A stretch of DNA of 64,000 nucleotides from positions 62,001-126,000 of the forward strand of contig JAQNDB010000118.1 of the NCBI GenBank assembly GCA_029204045.2. Reading direction: 5' to 3'. Shown in pieces: positions 31,901 to 44,490 of the stretch; position 1 is the first letter of the stretch; each line of letters begins with the position of its first letter. A program made the translations under genes and the position numbers. Below the pieces are notes generated by a model. The model searched no databases. It saw only the letters and a list, made by a program, of their open reading frames with translations, and had not been told where the DNA came from. This DNA comes from Tillandsia leiboldiana. Its lineage: Eukaryota > Streptophyta > Magnoliopsida > Poales > Bromeliaceae.

Positions 31901-33192
31901 ACTGATGGTTTCTATGATGTACTACCTTACCCCGTGACATGGTGACATGGTTACTTGGTTACTTGGTTACTTGTTACTTGTTTACTTGGTTACTTGGTTA
32001 CTTGGTTACTTGGTTACTTATGCTCGAGTTGCGACACGCGCACCCGCGGTTTGGCCACCGCAAAGGGTTCTTTTCCGGAAAGGCGGTCTTTGACCCGTGT
32101 TTACCCACGAGGTGACGTAGTGGGGGGCCCCTGACCTGGGGGGTCTGAGGCAGCGAGGTGCGAGCAGTGAGACTACCGTGGGATTGGATCCCGATGTGGT
32201 CAGGTGTGAGACTACCGTGGGATTGGATCCCGATGTGGTCAGGTGTGAGACTACCGTGGGATTGGATCCCGATGTGGTCAGGTGTGAGACTACCGTGGGA
32301 TTGGATCCCGATGTGGTCAGGTGTGAGACTACTGGGATTGGATCCCGATGTGTCAGGTTGAGACTAATACCGTGGGATTGGATCCCGATGTAGTCAGGTG
32401 TGAGACCGCCGGGTCGGTGCCCGACGCGGTCAGGTGTTACAGGTGTTACCGGGGTTACAGGTTTTACAGGTGGTACAGGTGTTGCGAGTTACCGTTACGA
32501 GTAGAGCGGTTGTCCGGCTAGTCTTGCTTTGGTGACTTGGTATTACTTTACTGTTTTAGTACTACTCTTATGATAGTGTCGCTGACTACCCACTCTGTGA
32601 CAGGTACTCCAGGGGGTAGAGGTAGGCGACGGTGAGGCCGAGGTGGTAGCAGACGGGCTGAGGGAGCCCTAGTATGCTGTATCATTTACTTTCTCTGCAT
32701 TTCATTCAGAACAGTAGTTATTGTGTGGTTCTCGATACCTTGTGGGGTCGTGTGGATGTTGAGTACTTTCTTGCTGGTTATGCATACTATTCCTTATTGT
32801 TCCCGTTGGCCGTTTTCTAAACCTTGTGGATTTATGCTTTTCCAATCTGTTTTCAAAACCTAAGGCTGTGTGGGCCTGTTTTCAAACGGTGAGTTTTTAC
32901 TTTCAACTAGACTGGCCACGGGTATTGTTTAGTCTTCATGCACCGTACTACTTCGAACTGTTGTGATTAAAAGGGAAAATGGTTGCTTATGCTCGACTAT
33001 TGTAACAGCCGCGACGCCGTGCATATACAGAGGAGACTCTGCCCGATTTTCGAGTGAATCTGTATATGTGGCGGGTCTGGGCACGCGCCGGGGAAGGAGG
33101 TTTTAAACAATCAAAAAAAAAAAAAGATGTACGCACTTTACGCGTACTTTGAGGTATCGTTTCTGCTAAAATAAAACCCCCGGGGCGTGACA
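28925..33192 (+). repeat. Element C LTR (copy left of the gap)
   Basis: TGTAGCACTCGAG to GGGGCGTGACA, 4268 bp against 4310 in the copies at 40162 and 46383. The shortfall comes from many single-base losses in homopolymers, a shorter 8-bp repeat (31949-32020) and a degraded 39-bp repeat array (32166-32403). It shares the distinguishing bases of the copy at 40162 rather than 46383. ORFs here are not genes. Confidence 0.88.
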
Positions 33193-33200
33193 GATTAAGA

Positions 33201-33211
33201 TGGTATCAGAG
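33201..33211 (+). promoter_or_regulatory. Element C primer-binding site (copy left of the gap)
   Basis: TGGTATCAGAG, 8 bp after the LTR end. Confidence 0.88.
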
Positions 33212-33407
33212 ACTTTGTTTTATCACAACAGTGACGACCACAATCCACTGAATATCACACTTAACTACGAATAAATGAAATGTGTGGGACGTAAGGTTGT
33301 AGGACGTGAGTGAACGTGGGAAAGGGGAATTTGTGTGAGTATTTACGCACGGTTTCTTTGGTATGCTGAGACTAATATGTTTCCATGGTGGTGCACAGAT
33401 AGAAACC

Positions 33408-34017
33408 ATGGACTTTAACGGCAGAGGCGACCGCGTACTACGCAACCAGCTGCGAGACGCTGGCTGTAAATTGCTAACTCTTGCAGAGCAGGTGGGCATA
33501 CTGACCAAGAGCTCGAGAGTGTCGACCGCGACCCACACGGGCACCCGGGTGTGTTAACCCCCGTGGGGCACCCCGACTAGCGTTTCCACCTTTCAGGGAG
33601 CGGTCATTTGGCCGTGCGCGCGGAGCTAGAGCGCACACGACGAGCACACCCCTACCCCGGGCCGACAGGGGGCCCCTACCAGTGCGGCAGAGCGACCAAG
33701 CGCCATAAAAGGAACAGGTCGAAAACCCGGGCAGCAATTAGAGAGGGACCGCACCACCGACCCCTTTGCGTCATTTGTTGACGGTGCGCATCCCATGATG
33801 GAGTGCCCTTGGCGGATGAGCATTGCTTCCGTTTGGCAGGCCGGGCCACACACGTTACGAGTGTCCCCGGAGGCGCCAGGTGTCACCAGACCCCCGGCAC
33901 CGAGACCCCGACCCACGCCTGACGGACTCTTCGATACCGAGACTCCACCCCGCACGTCGAACGTAGCTGCCTAAAGGTTGTGGACTTACCTCCCCAGCCA
34001 CCCCGTGGGAGCAGTGA
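33408..34017 (+). pseudogene. gag: Element C mini-Gag, indel-ridden copy
   Basis: Aligns with the intact ORF at 44692-45315 but several one-base gains and losses (for example near 33390, 33415, 33425 and 33840) break the frame. Given the nearby gap these are more likely sequencing errors than mutations. The zinc-finger region near 33770-33880 is recognisable. The remaining 34018-34296 is spacer matching 45305-45580. Confidence 0.7.
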
Positions 34018-34296
34018 TGCAGAATCATAGGACAGGTATATATATATATTTTTTAATTCCCTTACGGTTTTTTTTTCTTTGGTTAGGCAAACGATCCCAT
34101 CTTCCGTATCTGTCTTTTCTTCCTCCGCGTACGGTATTGAAGGCGTTGTGTAGGGGGGGGAGGGTTATTAGGATAGGAGTTGTGTAACTCCCCTAGTCCG
34201 CCTGAGGAGTGCGAACGCTAGTGGAATCCCTTACAGGTGTCGAGAGAGAACCAACCTAGTTTTTTGGTACTGTTCAAAACCCCCGGAGGAGGAACT

Positions 34297-34396
34297 NNNN
34301 NNNNNNNNNNNNNNNNNNNNNNNNNNNNNNNNNNNNNNNNNNNNNNNNNNNNNNNNNNNNNNNNNNNNNNNNNNNNNNNNNNNNNNNNNNNNNNNN
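34297..34396. other. Assembly gap, 100 N
   Basis: A run of exactly 100 N. The round length suggests a placeholder gap of unknown size. Left flank is element C interior; right flank is LTR piece X, position equivalent to about 23131. Confidence 0.98.
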
Positions 34397-36546
34397 ATCT
34401 CAGACCAAAGCTGGAAATAAAGTAAGAATAACTGTAAATAAATACAAGTATCTCTCCAGTCACCACAAATATACAAGCAGCTGACTAAAGCCAGACCCAA
34501 AAGAGAGTACAATAAGACTGTTGAGAAGATAAGGGTACATCAAAAGTCCAGCTAGCATACTGTCTGGGTGGACACTCTATCTAGTCCGCTATCCTTACCT
34601 CGATACGCTGGGACGGCCTAGCAACTCCCGCAGAGGACTCTGCAAAACAAAGGGAGAAACAAAGGAAAAAGACGATGGGGGTGAGAACTACTATAGAAAT
34701 AGTAGCCTCCCTAGTGGGTTAAGCCTCAACTCTGACATGCCCACTAGGTCTACCAGAGGCAAAAAGGAAAGGGAAAGTGGTAAGCTATGAACCGTACTAC
34801 TGAAAGAAAATGAAGCTACCACTACTATGCCTCTAAATGCGGAGTCAGACAGGTGTAACTAAATAATGCAACAGTGTATGTGCTGACTGAATAAACCCAT
34901 CAATGGACCAGTAAAAACTTGCACTGCCTGCTCTGCTGCCGAACTCAAGACCCAATAACTGATCGGCACACGGCTCGATCATAAGCCTACCTCCGAAGTG
35001 GCACTCGAGGGGAGCGACCCACACGAGTAAAGCATCACGGGCATATAAAGCCGCGCCGGTGTGATCACAAACTCAATCACTGTCTGACCCCCACGCTCTA
35101 GAGGGGAACTCCCCAACGCTCTAGAGTGGACTTGATATCTCACTATGGCAGGACTGGATCACGACTCTGATCAAAGTGGGAAAACCCATCCACTAGAGGA
35201 ATCCAATCCTAATCTGATGCACAAGTAACATCCAGTCAACCGCCCTATGTCCGCGGTCGCCGCAATAACCCAAAACCCCAATCTGGTATGACAAACCCAC
35301 TCAACAAACCCGGCTACACTATCCTACAACCCTGCTCAACCGAGCAATAACCCAAGTATCACAATGAAAGGAGAAGAAGGTGACAGCATGTTTCTCCTAA
35401 GTCAAATCCCAATGATAGTGTAGCAGTAAATTGGCCTATCTAGATGTCCATACAAGCATGCAAATGTCCCATCTAGAATAGAAGGAAAAGCATCCACCAG
35501 TGCGCTCACATATAATAAATCGTAATGTCCCAATATACTAATCTATTCACATGAATAGTTTGATATAGCAACGAGCTCCAACACTAATGTCTCAAGTGAT
35601 GATCTCTATTTGCATAATCACTAAGTACTAACATACAACTGATCATGCTGTTCCAGATAAATACATACTTTAACAGGAGTGATTATGGCATAATGATCAT
35701 GTTTCAAATACCATGTCTCAATTACATGGATAGGCTATTAATTATTTGGTCCCTTTTGCATGCAAGTTTTATCAATATTTTGTTCAACATTTTTCTAACA
35801 TCGGGATATTCTGATGTTCCTAGTGAGCATACCAAAAGAGAGGGATACAACAACCACCCACCTCGAAAAGCGTGACCAACGACAATAAGAGATTCCCCGC
35901 TGTCCAAGATCCTCAATCCCCGCAACACCTCCAAACAGTGAACTACTGCAAAAATACGACCGGTGTTGCCCGATTAAACATACAATCAACATTATCCAAA
36001 ATCAGTTAAGAAGAGGCTTTGTTTTCACCTATAGGAGGGACTCCGAAAAATCCAAAAAAATACCGCTGCGATCGTCGCGTCGAGCCCTTCGAAACGAGTA
36101 CCTGCACGTCCCAAACCGAGTTTTGTAGGTCAAGATACAAAATCGACAGGTGACCACTCAAAAATCCCAAATACAAAATCTGTAGAACTTTGCCCTAAAA
36201 AAGTGGGATTTTCACCTTCGGGGAAAACTCAGAAAAATTCAGGAAAAATACGATGATGTTCCTTGCGACGCGTAGATACAAAACAAGTATTGGCATGCCT
36301 CAATCCGATGTCCGAGCGCGAAGATATCTACGAGATACTCTGGTTCTGTCCAAAAACCACACAACAAACAGGGGGGGTCAAAAGTGCCTCGGAAACCGTG
36401 CCAAAAGTCTGGAATACGATGAAACGACCAACATAAAAAAACGAAGCCCTACCTGTCGTGAAAACGTGGGCGCAAAAATCACCCGAAAATTCCTTCGGGT
36501 AGCCCAGGGTAGTCCTCGGACCGAAACGCGACGAACCACCCTAATC
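34397..36546 (-). repeat. LTR piece X (copy right of the gap)
   Basis: Matches 23131-25298. The first ~1.6 kb after the gap has many single-base deletions relative to the copies at 22977 and 52703. No gene seen. Confidence 0.8.
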
Positions 36547-39200
36547 TGTCATGCCCCGAGGTCAAACTGCGGACCCGGGCTTGCCAACAGATCCGCCATC
36601 TGTACGGAAACTGCCGCACATACGAAGCGTCTACCCTGCAAAAGATCTATAGCTAAACATGTATCAGAGCTGAAAAAGAACAAGTAGCTACAAAATCAAA
36701 ACACTGAACATCTAAAAAAAAAACAATTCCTCAAATACAAGTCTCTCAACTATGAAAAACAGGTACAACCCTCACCTCTCTCTCAGACTGCCCAGTACAA
36801 AAGTGGAAACATAAAAATATAAACAGGGTACATCTACCTCTGACTCTCAATGCTGGTAAGGAACTAAAACGGCCACGTCCTCACCTCGATCAGCTGTCTC
36901 CGCGCGAGCTAAGCCGGGACAGCAACCTCAGTAACCTGTCACCGCAGCGGGTGTGAGATCTACTGCAGAAGGTAGATCTCAGTGGGTACCGTCACCAATA
37001 TCCACGGTATGCCCACTAAGTCTACTAGAGGCAAACAGATAGGTATGCAAATAGATAGATAAAAGGTAAGCTGAATGAAAACTACAGCTAATATGTGTCA
37101 ACCATCATGCTCAAAAGGAAACTCTACTATAAACATAATATGCATACACCACTCGCACACGAGGTGCCCAATCGACCCAATCGAACTGACTTGCCTCCTC
37201 GGGTCCAGTCAAACCTGCACTTACCTACTGTCGTTACATCCACATAGGACCGGACTGACGTAGGGCGTCCGTGACTGCCAAAACTGGCCCAGCCAGAGGG
37301 ATCGCGTCCGTAACTGCCAAAACTGGCCCAGCCAGAGGGACTGCATCGACAAGTCGCGATACAAAAGTAACAGCTCCACTCCGGACGTGGCACTCGAGGG
37401 GCGCGACCCCACCGAGAAAAAGGTATCCGCGCACTCTGTCGAGCTCAATGTGGCACTACAGGCTATAGTCCAAAATCCACGCTCACTCTCAGAACGGAAA
37501 GACTAAGGATCCTCAAACATCTCGCACAACGGTCGGAGCACTCTCGATGACTCAGCTGATCAGCTCTCTCGAATCACGAGATACTAGCAAACTCTACCAA
37601 CTCGTGGCACAAAACACACTGGCTGGAGATACTCCACAGCCGGGATCGACTCACAACTCAGGGCTAATAAAACTGGTCGGGACAACACACAACGACCCGG
37701 GACCACCGTCAACCCCAACGGTTCCCACGACACTAGCACAGTCTAAACTCAGCTACCGGAATCCACTCAGCCCCCAGGCATGAGTGCAACAATGCCCAAC
37801 AGAAACCTGACCCCTCGGCCCACTACCTGGGCGAGGCAACACTATGTCCAGGAAAGATGCAAAGTGTGGGATGTCTAATACATAAAGGAACCTAGCCCAA
37901 GTAAAGGCTCTCTACTGACTCATCTGTGTCAACAAGCGGCACATGCAGGCTATAATCCACGATCAGACAGATCGGAAACTCAATGCTCAAAAGCACAACT
38001 CAGTCGGGAAACCTACCACAACTCGATCTGATATGCCCTCACCAACCCCCGAGACACTAGTAAAAACATCCATAAGTCAAATAAAATCTCCTCGGCCCCC
38101 AGGCACGAGGTTACATGCACCCTGGGACCCTGTCATCTCACTGGCAATCTCGCAGTTTAAAAACCACATTTAAAAAGCCGATTTTTCCTTAAAACGAGTT
38201 TCATGATTTTTAAAAACGATCCCGGTGCAAAAGTAATGCCAACAAAACACGAAATCCAATGCCAAATAGTATCAGGAGTATACTAAAAATAATCTGGGGT
38301 TCTAAAAAATTTTCTAAAAATTCCCAGGCAACTATCAGATTTTTATAGCAGTGAAAAATGGCATAAATACATGATCAAATTGCATACAATAGCTTTAAAG
38401 GGCATTCCACACATTTTGGAGAAATTCCAACCCACCTGGAACGCTTTCCGCAGGCAAACGCTGAAGTCGGGGAAGCGCCGAACCCTCAAACTGAAGAAAA
38501 ACCAGAAACCGCGCCGGAGCGTGCCCAGTTTTTTGTGAGGACTCGAGGGAAGCAAATAAGGAAAGTGTGTCGCAATGCACCGAATCGCAGTAGACATCGA
38601 AGTAGCGTCCTCCAAAAATTCTGGAACTTCTCCACAAGATGCACAACAGAAAGAGGAAGAAATTCCCTTAAGGGCTCTCCATGCGAAACAACCCAAAAAA
38701 CCCAGAAAAGAAGGCCCAAGGGGCCTATTTATAGGCCCAAGCCCAAAAGGGCTACTATTGTGATTCGGGCGCACCCTTTCGGGCGCCCGAATCTGCCAGT
38801 CGGACGATTTCCCCCGTCCGACCTGCGCCCGAAACGCCCTGCAAGTGACACGTGTCCCGAACAGGCAACAACCAGTGCAGGGCCGCTCGGGTGCTGCCAC
38901 GTGTCGCACAAATGGTCAAAGGGGTGGTTGGCGCCCGCCAATGGCCGGGCGCCACGTGGCCGGCCCGCGCGACCCGCCGACCGGTCGCGCGCCTCGCCAG
39001 CCGCGTCGCCTGCCCCCCACGCGCGCACGCATCCCGAGGCGCTGGCGTGCGCTCCCGTGGACCGCGCCGCGTGAGCCCGCCAATCACCTGATGCCACGTG
39101 TCCCCGCGCCCGGTCTATGCACCCGCGCGGGGTTTCCGTGGACCGCGCATCGCGCGCCGGCCACTCCTGGGGCGCCACGTGTCCCCGCGCCGGGTCCATG
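36547..39200 (-). repeat. LTR piece Y (copy right of the gap)
   Basis: Matches 25299-27954 with the same base variants. TATA box at 38728-38734. Five G-boxes in the U3: 38849, 38898, 38953, 39095 and 39176 (first bases). Confidence 0.8.
38728..39181 (-). promoter_or_regulatory. LTR promoter: TATA box and five upstream G-boxes (Y)
   Basis: The minus-strand TATA box CCTATAAATAGG at 38728-38734 has CACGTG at 38849-38854, 38898-38903, 38953-38958, 39095-39100 and 39176-39181, all on its upstream side within 450 bp. This is the clearest U3 promoter layout in the window. Confidence 0.65.
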
Positions 39201-39626
39201 TGTCACGCCCCAAGGTCGAAACCGCGACTCGGGCTTGCCAACAGATCCGCCGCCCATACGGAGAACCCCGTATAGATGAAGCGTCTAACCTACAAAAAGA
39301 AGGATACTAAAGCTATACAGATATCAGAGCTGAAAGTAAACTGCTGAAAAATAAAATATACAACTGTCCAAAAGTACAAATCTGAACCTCACTACATAAG
39401 TCTCTCAAAATACAACTCTCAAAAGAAAAAAGAATATGCAAGATAAGTCCCAAAAACACTGACAGTGCTAAAACATCACCAAAAAGGGAGTACATCTACT
39501 CTCTCTGGAAGACGACTGGTAGGGATCTATCTCGCGACTTCCTTACCTCGATCAGCAGGATCAGCAACTGGAGCAGCCTGAACAGGAGTAGAGGTCCCTG
39601 GGGAAAAAAATGTTACGGCATTTTGG
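39201..39626 (-). repeat. LTR piece Z (copy right of the gap)
   Basis: TGTCACGCCCCAAGGTCG; same as 57387-57812, cut by the copia LTR at 39627. Confidence 0.75.
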
Positions 39627-39910
39627 TGTTGGCATATTTCGTGAGTCAAGTCAGTGAGTTGAGTCGGAGTCTTAAAGGGATCAAATTGTCAATCATCAAT
39701 CAAAGACTTAGAAAACATTCAACAAGAGCTCAAGTTGGCACTCAGTGTCTTGAGTCTTGAAGATTGAAGTTGAAGAATTGTGGATCAGTTACATCAATCT
39801 CAAGAAGAAAGTATTCAAGAGGATCAGGTATGTTTAACTAAATAATTGTGGTGATCCGAATACTTTCTTATAGTGTAGAAACACTTGGATCACCACAATC
39901 GGACTATCAT
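39627..39910 (+). repeat. Copia LTR fragment with inverted-copy junction
   Basis: Matches 57813-58076, then GGATCACCACAAT (39887-39899), the reverse complement of 39845-39857, then CGGACTATCAT leading into X'. Confidence 0.85.
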
Positions 39911-40161
39911 TGTCATGCCCCGGGTGTAAACCAGAACCCGGGCCCGTCTACAGATCCGCCGTGCGCACGGTATTTCCCGCGTACATGAAGCGTCGGTAAC
40001 CTGCTTAGATATAAAAGATAATAAAAATAGAGCATAAAAGCAGAGCTGAACTAAAAACTACTACATCTCAGACCAAAGCTGGAAATAAAGTAAAGAATAA
40101 CTGTAAATAAATACAAGTATCTCTCCCAGCTCACCACAAATATACAAGCAGCTGACTAAAG
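39911..40161 (-). repeat. LTR piece X', start of the second X
   Basis: The first 251 bp of an X LTR, interrupted by the C array after CTAAAG. It resumes at 52703, with about 38 bp of X lost at the right junction. Confidence 0.85.
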
Positions 40162-43100
40162 TGTAGCACTCGAGAAATTCAAGTATGGTTGCGAGCGAGG
40201 AAGCAGATCTAAACCTTAGTGACTTGCATACCGGTGCGCGTATTGCACAGTTTACGGAGCACTATGTCTGCCTTTCGGATCCGAGTCTGATCTCGAAAAT
40301 CTGAAATCACTAGTGCGACCGTCTCGTCGAATCGATTGAAAATGATATAAACTAATTGTCGATCCGACGGTCGGATTGTTCAGAAATCAGTAAAGAAGCT
40401 TGTGGGGCCCACGACTTAAGTCGTGAATAGTAACCTCCTGATTTAATTCCCCACCGAGCGAACGTTAGCCGATTCACTGTCTGGAGTCCGAATCTAGCGA
40501 TTCGGGTAGTCGATTTGAATGGCACCGCCATTCTGAGCACAATGGCACTGACGGAATTCGCGTTTAGTGATCCGGGTGCATCGAAGTGCGTGCGTCATAC
40601 TGCAACTTACAGAACTTTATGGCCCGAGATTTTATTCGAGCGCTGAATCAAGCAAACAAATACGCTACTTGATAGGTCTCGACGAGCCGGACGTCGTGGC
40701 GAAGTCGGTTTCGCATTTTGACGAACCATTCGTCTCGAAATGCGTGAAATACGTCGAAAAAAAGGGGTATTTTTGTAAAAAGCCCAATATTTTATGTGTC
40801 AAATGCAATGAGGTTACTTGGAGAGGGACCTCTATGCATAAAAGACCTACAGCTATGGACTGAATAGTAATAAACAAGGTATAGAGGGACCAAAATGCAA
40901 AGAAAGTGGAAAATTCACTAAATTACCCTATACACTAAGGTGGTGGGTTTGGGAGCGGTTGCAACCGCTTGTCCACGTTCCTCACCACCTCTGCCACGAC
41001 GCCCACTCCCAAAACCACTCTCCCTCGAGTGGGGTGGCTCGTAGTAAGGTGGGGAGGCCGGTTATAACAAGGGAAAGTGGACGTTGGAGGAGAGGGGGAT
41101 CACACAGAGTTTCTTGCACCCAATCCCCATCAAAGCTTTCTCCCACTTCCTCTGCATCCTCCCCGGGGCCGCGCGACGCTGGGAGGAGCGAAACGGGCAC
41201 CAACCCATCTTCCCCAACTCCGGTGAGGTAAGCCCTCTTTACTCTTGGAGTTTTAGAGGCCAAGACCTTTGGAAGTGAGCTTTGTAGGTTCTAAGGATGC
41301 TCCACGCACAGCCCCGAAAATGGGAAGCCATCGGTTGGTCGGCGGCCGAGTTGCACAGCCGAGAGCTCCGCCTCGAGCTATCTTTGCTCCCGGCGACTTT
41401 TAATGAAAAGTAAAATGATGGGTTGGGACTGTAGGACCAATAGGTCATTTCTGCAAAGTTTGGTGGAGTTTGGTTGAGTAACCACGTTGCAGTTTGAAAC
41501 CCTAGTTCTCGGGTTTTTTCATCTTCGGCCGAGCTATGTGCTCCGGCGCCGGCGGGCCTCCCCACCTCCGGCCAAGTGGTCGAGGAGCTCCCTGGGGATG
41601 AGAGGGTTGCATCCATGCCTTTGCATGGCTTCCATGCAGCCCGAATGAGGGCCGGCCATGGGTGGCCGAGCTTGAGGCCATTAATGGCGGCCGGTGATCC
41701 GGCGACTTCCGACGGCGGGGACAAGGCCAGACCTTCCTAAAAACTTGCTAGGAAGCTATTTCCGCTGTCCTTTTCACCCGAAACCCATTGAGTGAAAAGT
41801 TGCCATTGTTGGTAAAAGCTCCAAAACCGAGCTTGCCACCGCCGCGCCGCCGCCGTGTTCTGTTGCCGGCCACAGGCACAGGAGGGTTCTCTGAGGGTGT
41901 TAGCACCTGTAGATGCTTTTGGTTAAGTCCCAGAACCCTTGGTGGAACAGTCCCGAATTTCGAGGTTGAGGCATCTTCTTCAACTTCGGGCCCCGGCCAT
42001 CCGAGGGTGCAAGGCGAAAAACCAAAATGCTGGGAATGTTGCCTGTGTCCTGTGGAGCATTTCCCTTCAAGTTTCACAGGATTTGGTCCAGTAATTGCTG
42101 AGAACCAGGTCGGGGAATGGCTTGCGTGTGTTGAGAGGAATAGAGCACACCACCTGTTTGATGAAATGCCTGAGAGAGGTTCTGTTTGGATTTAGGCTTT
42201 GAACAGAATATGAAAGTTGCTCAAAAATGTCTCCTGAGCTTGATGCTCACTTCAGATCAAGTTAGATCTGGGTAGACTGAGGTTGGGTGCATTGTATGCG
42301 TTGCTAGTGGACTAGGTGTGGATCTAGTCGATCCAGCAACTGCTGGGCTGCAAATGAAGCAAGCCCCAGGGTTTTTAGGTTGCTGTGAGCTTAACCCTAA
42401 AGCAGATTTTGATTTGGATTGTTAAAAGTGAAGTTATAGGTTAACCAACCCTTAAAAGAATAGGTTAGCCCAAACACTGTTCCGGGCGGTTTGCGAGGCC
42501 GCGACAGTGAGCTCCTGGCTAATTTGGGGTCACTGGACGCGATGCTCGCGTCAGATCTCGGTTTCGTTGAGCCGAAGAAAAAAAAAATGCATTTAAGCTA
42601 TGTTGGAGAGGTATTTTATGGCCCGAAGTTTTCCTCGGGTACCGTGCTGCTGCAAATGGGTGAGCACGGTGTTCAGCGGGTCGAGTGTCACTTACTGGAA
42701 GTGACGGTTCGTAAAAATATTATCCCAGTTAAGAGAACGAGCAAAAACGACTCTTATTTCATTGTAAATGTGCAATTGGGTAAGACTCTAGGGGTCTAAC
42801 TGCAATTGTAGCCTCATGGGCTGTTTTGGGCTGTACGCCCATGATCTCTAAACCCTTCGTGGGAGGCCCAATGGCTTTCGTTGAGCGGAAATCGGATTTC
42901 CGGAAAGTGCCGGCAAAATCCCGGGACTTCGGCGAAGGTTGCCGTATAGCTTGCACACACAGTGAGTTAGTAGGGATGGATACGAGAGAGAGAGGCTATT
43001 TTTGACTTGGACTTATTATTCAGGTACTAGCAGTCAGTCGCTAGCCGGTGAGACTCCCAGCGGATTTCGGGATCGCTTGTGTTGAGGTGGGTTTACGGTC

Positions 43101-43208
43101 GAGGCTGAGTATTGTGTTGGTAATCCAAAAAGGGACTTTTTATTATTAATCGGTACTAACACTGATGGTTTCTATGATGTACTACCTTACCCCGTGACAT
43201 GGTGACAT

Positions 43209-43280
43209 GGTTACTTGGTTACTTGGTTACTTGGTTACTTGGTTACTTGGTTACTTGGTTACTTGGTTACTTGGTTACTT
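43209..43280 (+). repeat. 8-bp tandem repeat GGTTACTT, unit 1
   Basis: About nine copies. Also at 49431-49502 and, shortened, at 31949-32020. Confidence 0.9.
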
Positions 43281-43300
43281 ATGCTCGAGTTGCGACACGC

Positions 43301-43331
43301 GCACCCGCGGTTTGGCCACCGCAAAGGGTGC
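43301..43331 (+). other. Hairpin H1 (element C, unit 1)
   Basis: Outer stem GCACCC/GGGTGC, inner stem GCGGT/ACCGC, loop TTGGCC. Same fold as N with different paired bases. Copy at 49523-49553. Confidence 0.6.
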
Positions 43332-43431
43332 TCTTTTCCGGAAAGGCGGTCTTTGACCCGTGTTACCCCACGAGGTGACGTAGTGGGGGGCCCCTGACCG
43401 CTGGGGGGTCTGAGGCAGCGAGGTGCGAGCA

Positions 43432-43665
43432 GTGAGACTACCGTGGGATTGGATCCCGATGTGGTCAGGTGTGAGACTACCGTGGGATTGGATCCCGATG
43501 TGGTCAGGTGTGAGACTACCGTGGGATTGGATCCCGATGTGGTCAGGTGTGAGACTACCGTGGGATTGGATCCCGATGTGGTCAGGTGTGAGACTACCGT
43601 GGGATTGGATCCCGATGTGGTCAGGTGTGAGACTACCGTGGGATTGGATCCCGATGTAGTCAGGT
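43432..43665 (+). repeat. 39-bp tandem repeats, six units (element C, unit 1)
   Basis: Six head-to-tail copies, each starting GTGAGACTACCGTGGG. Since 39 is divisible by three they give repetitive open frames on several frames; these are not proteins. Same array at 49654-49887. Confidence 0.9.
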
Positions 43666-44299
43666 GTGAGACCGCCGGGTCCGGTGCCCGACGCGGTCAG
43701 GTGTTACAGGTGTTACCGGGGTTACAGGTGTTACAGGTGGTACAGGTGGTTGCGAGTTACCGTTACGAGTAGAGCGGTTGTTCCGGCTAGTCTTGCTTTG
43801 GTGACTTGGTATTACTTTACTGTTTTAGTACTACTCTTATGATAGTGTCGCTGACTACCCACTCTGTGACAGGTACCTCCAGGGGGTAGAGGTAGGCGAC
43901 GGTGAGGCCGAGGTGGTAGCAGACGGGCTGAGGGAGCCCTAGTATGCTGTATCATTTACTTTCTCTGCATTTCATTCAGAACAGTAGGTTATTGTGTGGT
44001 TCTCGATACCCTTGTGGGGTCGTGTGGATGTTGAGTACTTTCTTGCTGGTTATGCACTACTAATTCCTTTATTGTTCCCGTTGGGCCGTTTTCTAAACCT
44101 TGTGGATTTATGCCGTTTTCCAATCTGTTTTCAAAACCTAAGGCTGTGTGGGCCTGTTTTCAAACGGTGAGTTTTTACTTTCAACTAGACTGGCCACGGG
44201 TATTGTTTAGTCTTCATGCACCGTACTACTTCGAACTGTTGTGATTAAAAGGGAAAATGGTTGCTTATGCTCGACTATTGTAACAGCCGCGACGCCGTG

Positions 44300-44346
44300 C
44301 ATATACAGAGGAGACTCTGCCCGATTTTCGAGTGAATCTGTATATG
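44300..44346 (+). other. Hairpin H2 (element C, unit 1)
   Basis: A perfect 10-bp stem CATATACAGA/TCTGTATATG enclosing 27 nt, total 47 nt. Copies at 33022-33068 and 50522-50568. Confidence 0.6.
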
Positions 44347-44479
44347 TGGCGGGTCTGGGCACGCGCCGGGGAAGGAGGTTTTTAAACAATCAAAAAAAAA
44401 AAAAGATGTACGCACTTTACGCGTACTTTGAGGTATCGTTTCTGCTAAAATAAAACCCCCGGGGCGTGACAGATTAAGA

Positions 44480-44490
44480 TGGTATCAGAG
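44480..44490 (+). promoter_or_regulatory. Element C primer-binding site, unit 1
   Basis: TGGTATCAGAG, 8 bp after the LTR end. Confidence 0.9.

Larger units (their letters stand above)
40162..44471 (+). repeat. Element C LTR, unit 1
   Basis: 4310 bp, TGTAGCACTCGAG to GGGGCGTGACA. A possible TATA (TTATAAC, 41062-41068) is followed by a GC-rich leader-like region with a strong splice-donor-like GAG/GTAAGC at 41228. Later come an 8-bp repeat (43209-43280), a 39-bp repeat array (43432-43665), and hairpins H1 (43301-43331) and H2 (44300-44346). A 102-codon ORF at 42491-42799 has no recognisable domain. Confidence 0.92.

Noticed and set aside
28925..34296. A third independent insertion of element C
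   Set aside because: It shares the insertion site and diagnostic bases of the 40162 unit and ends at the N gap; an assembly duplicate is the better explanation.
42491..42799. 102-codon ORF in the C LTR as a gene
   Set aside because: No recognisable domain, no start context, and the equivalent frame is broken in the left-of-gap copy; not supported as coding.
43209..43280. Telomere-like short repeat
   Set aside because: The unit GGTTACTT is not the plant telomere repeat TTTAGGG and is confined to the C LTR.
43432..43665. CRISPR-like look of regular direct repeats
   Set aside because: Repeats are contiguous with no unique spacers, and the DNA is a plant retrotransposon LTR.
43423..43772. Open frames encoding 13-residue repeats across the 39-bp array (also near 32158 and 49645)
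   Set aside because: The 39-bp DNA repeat is divisible by three, so several frames stay open. It lies in an LTR, has no start context or domain, and copies vary in unit number.
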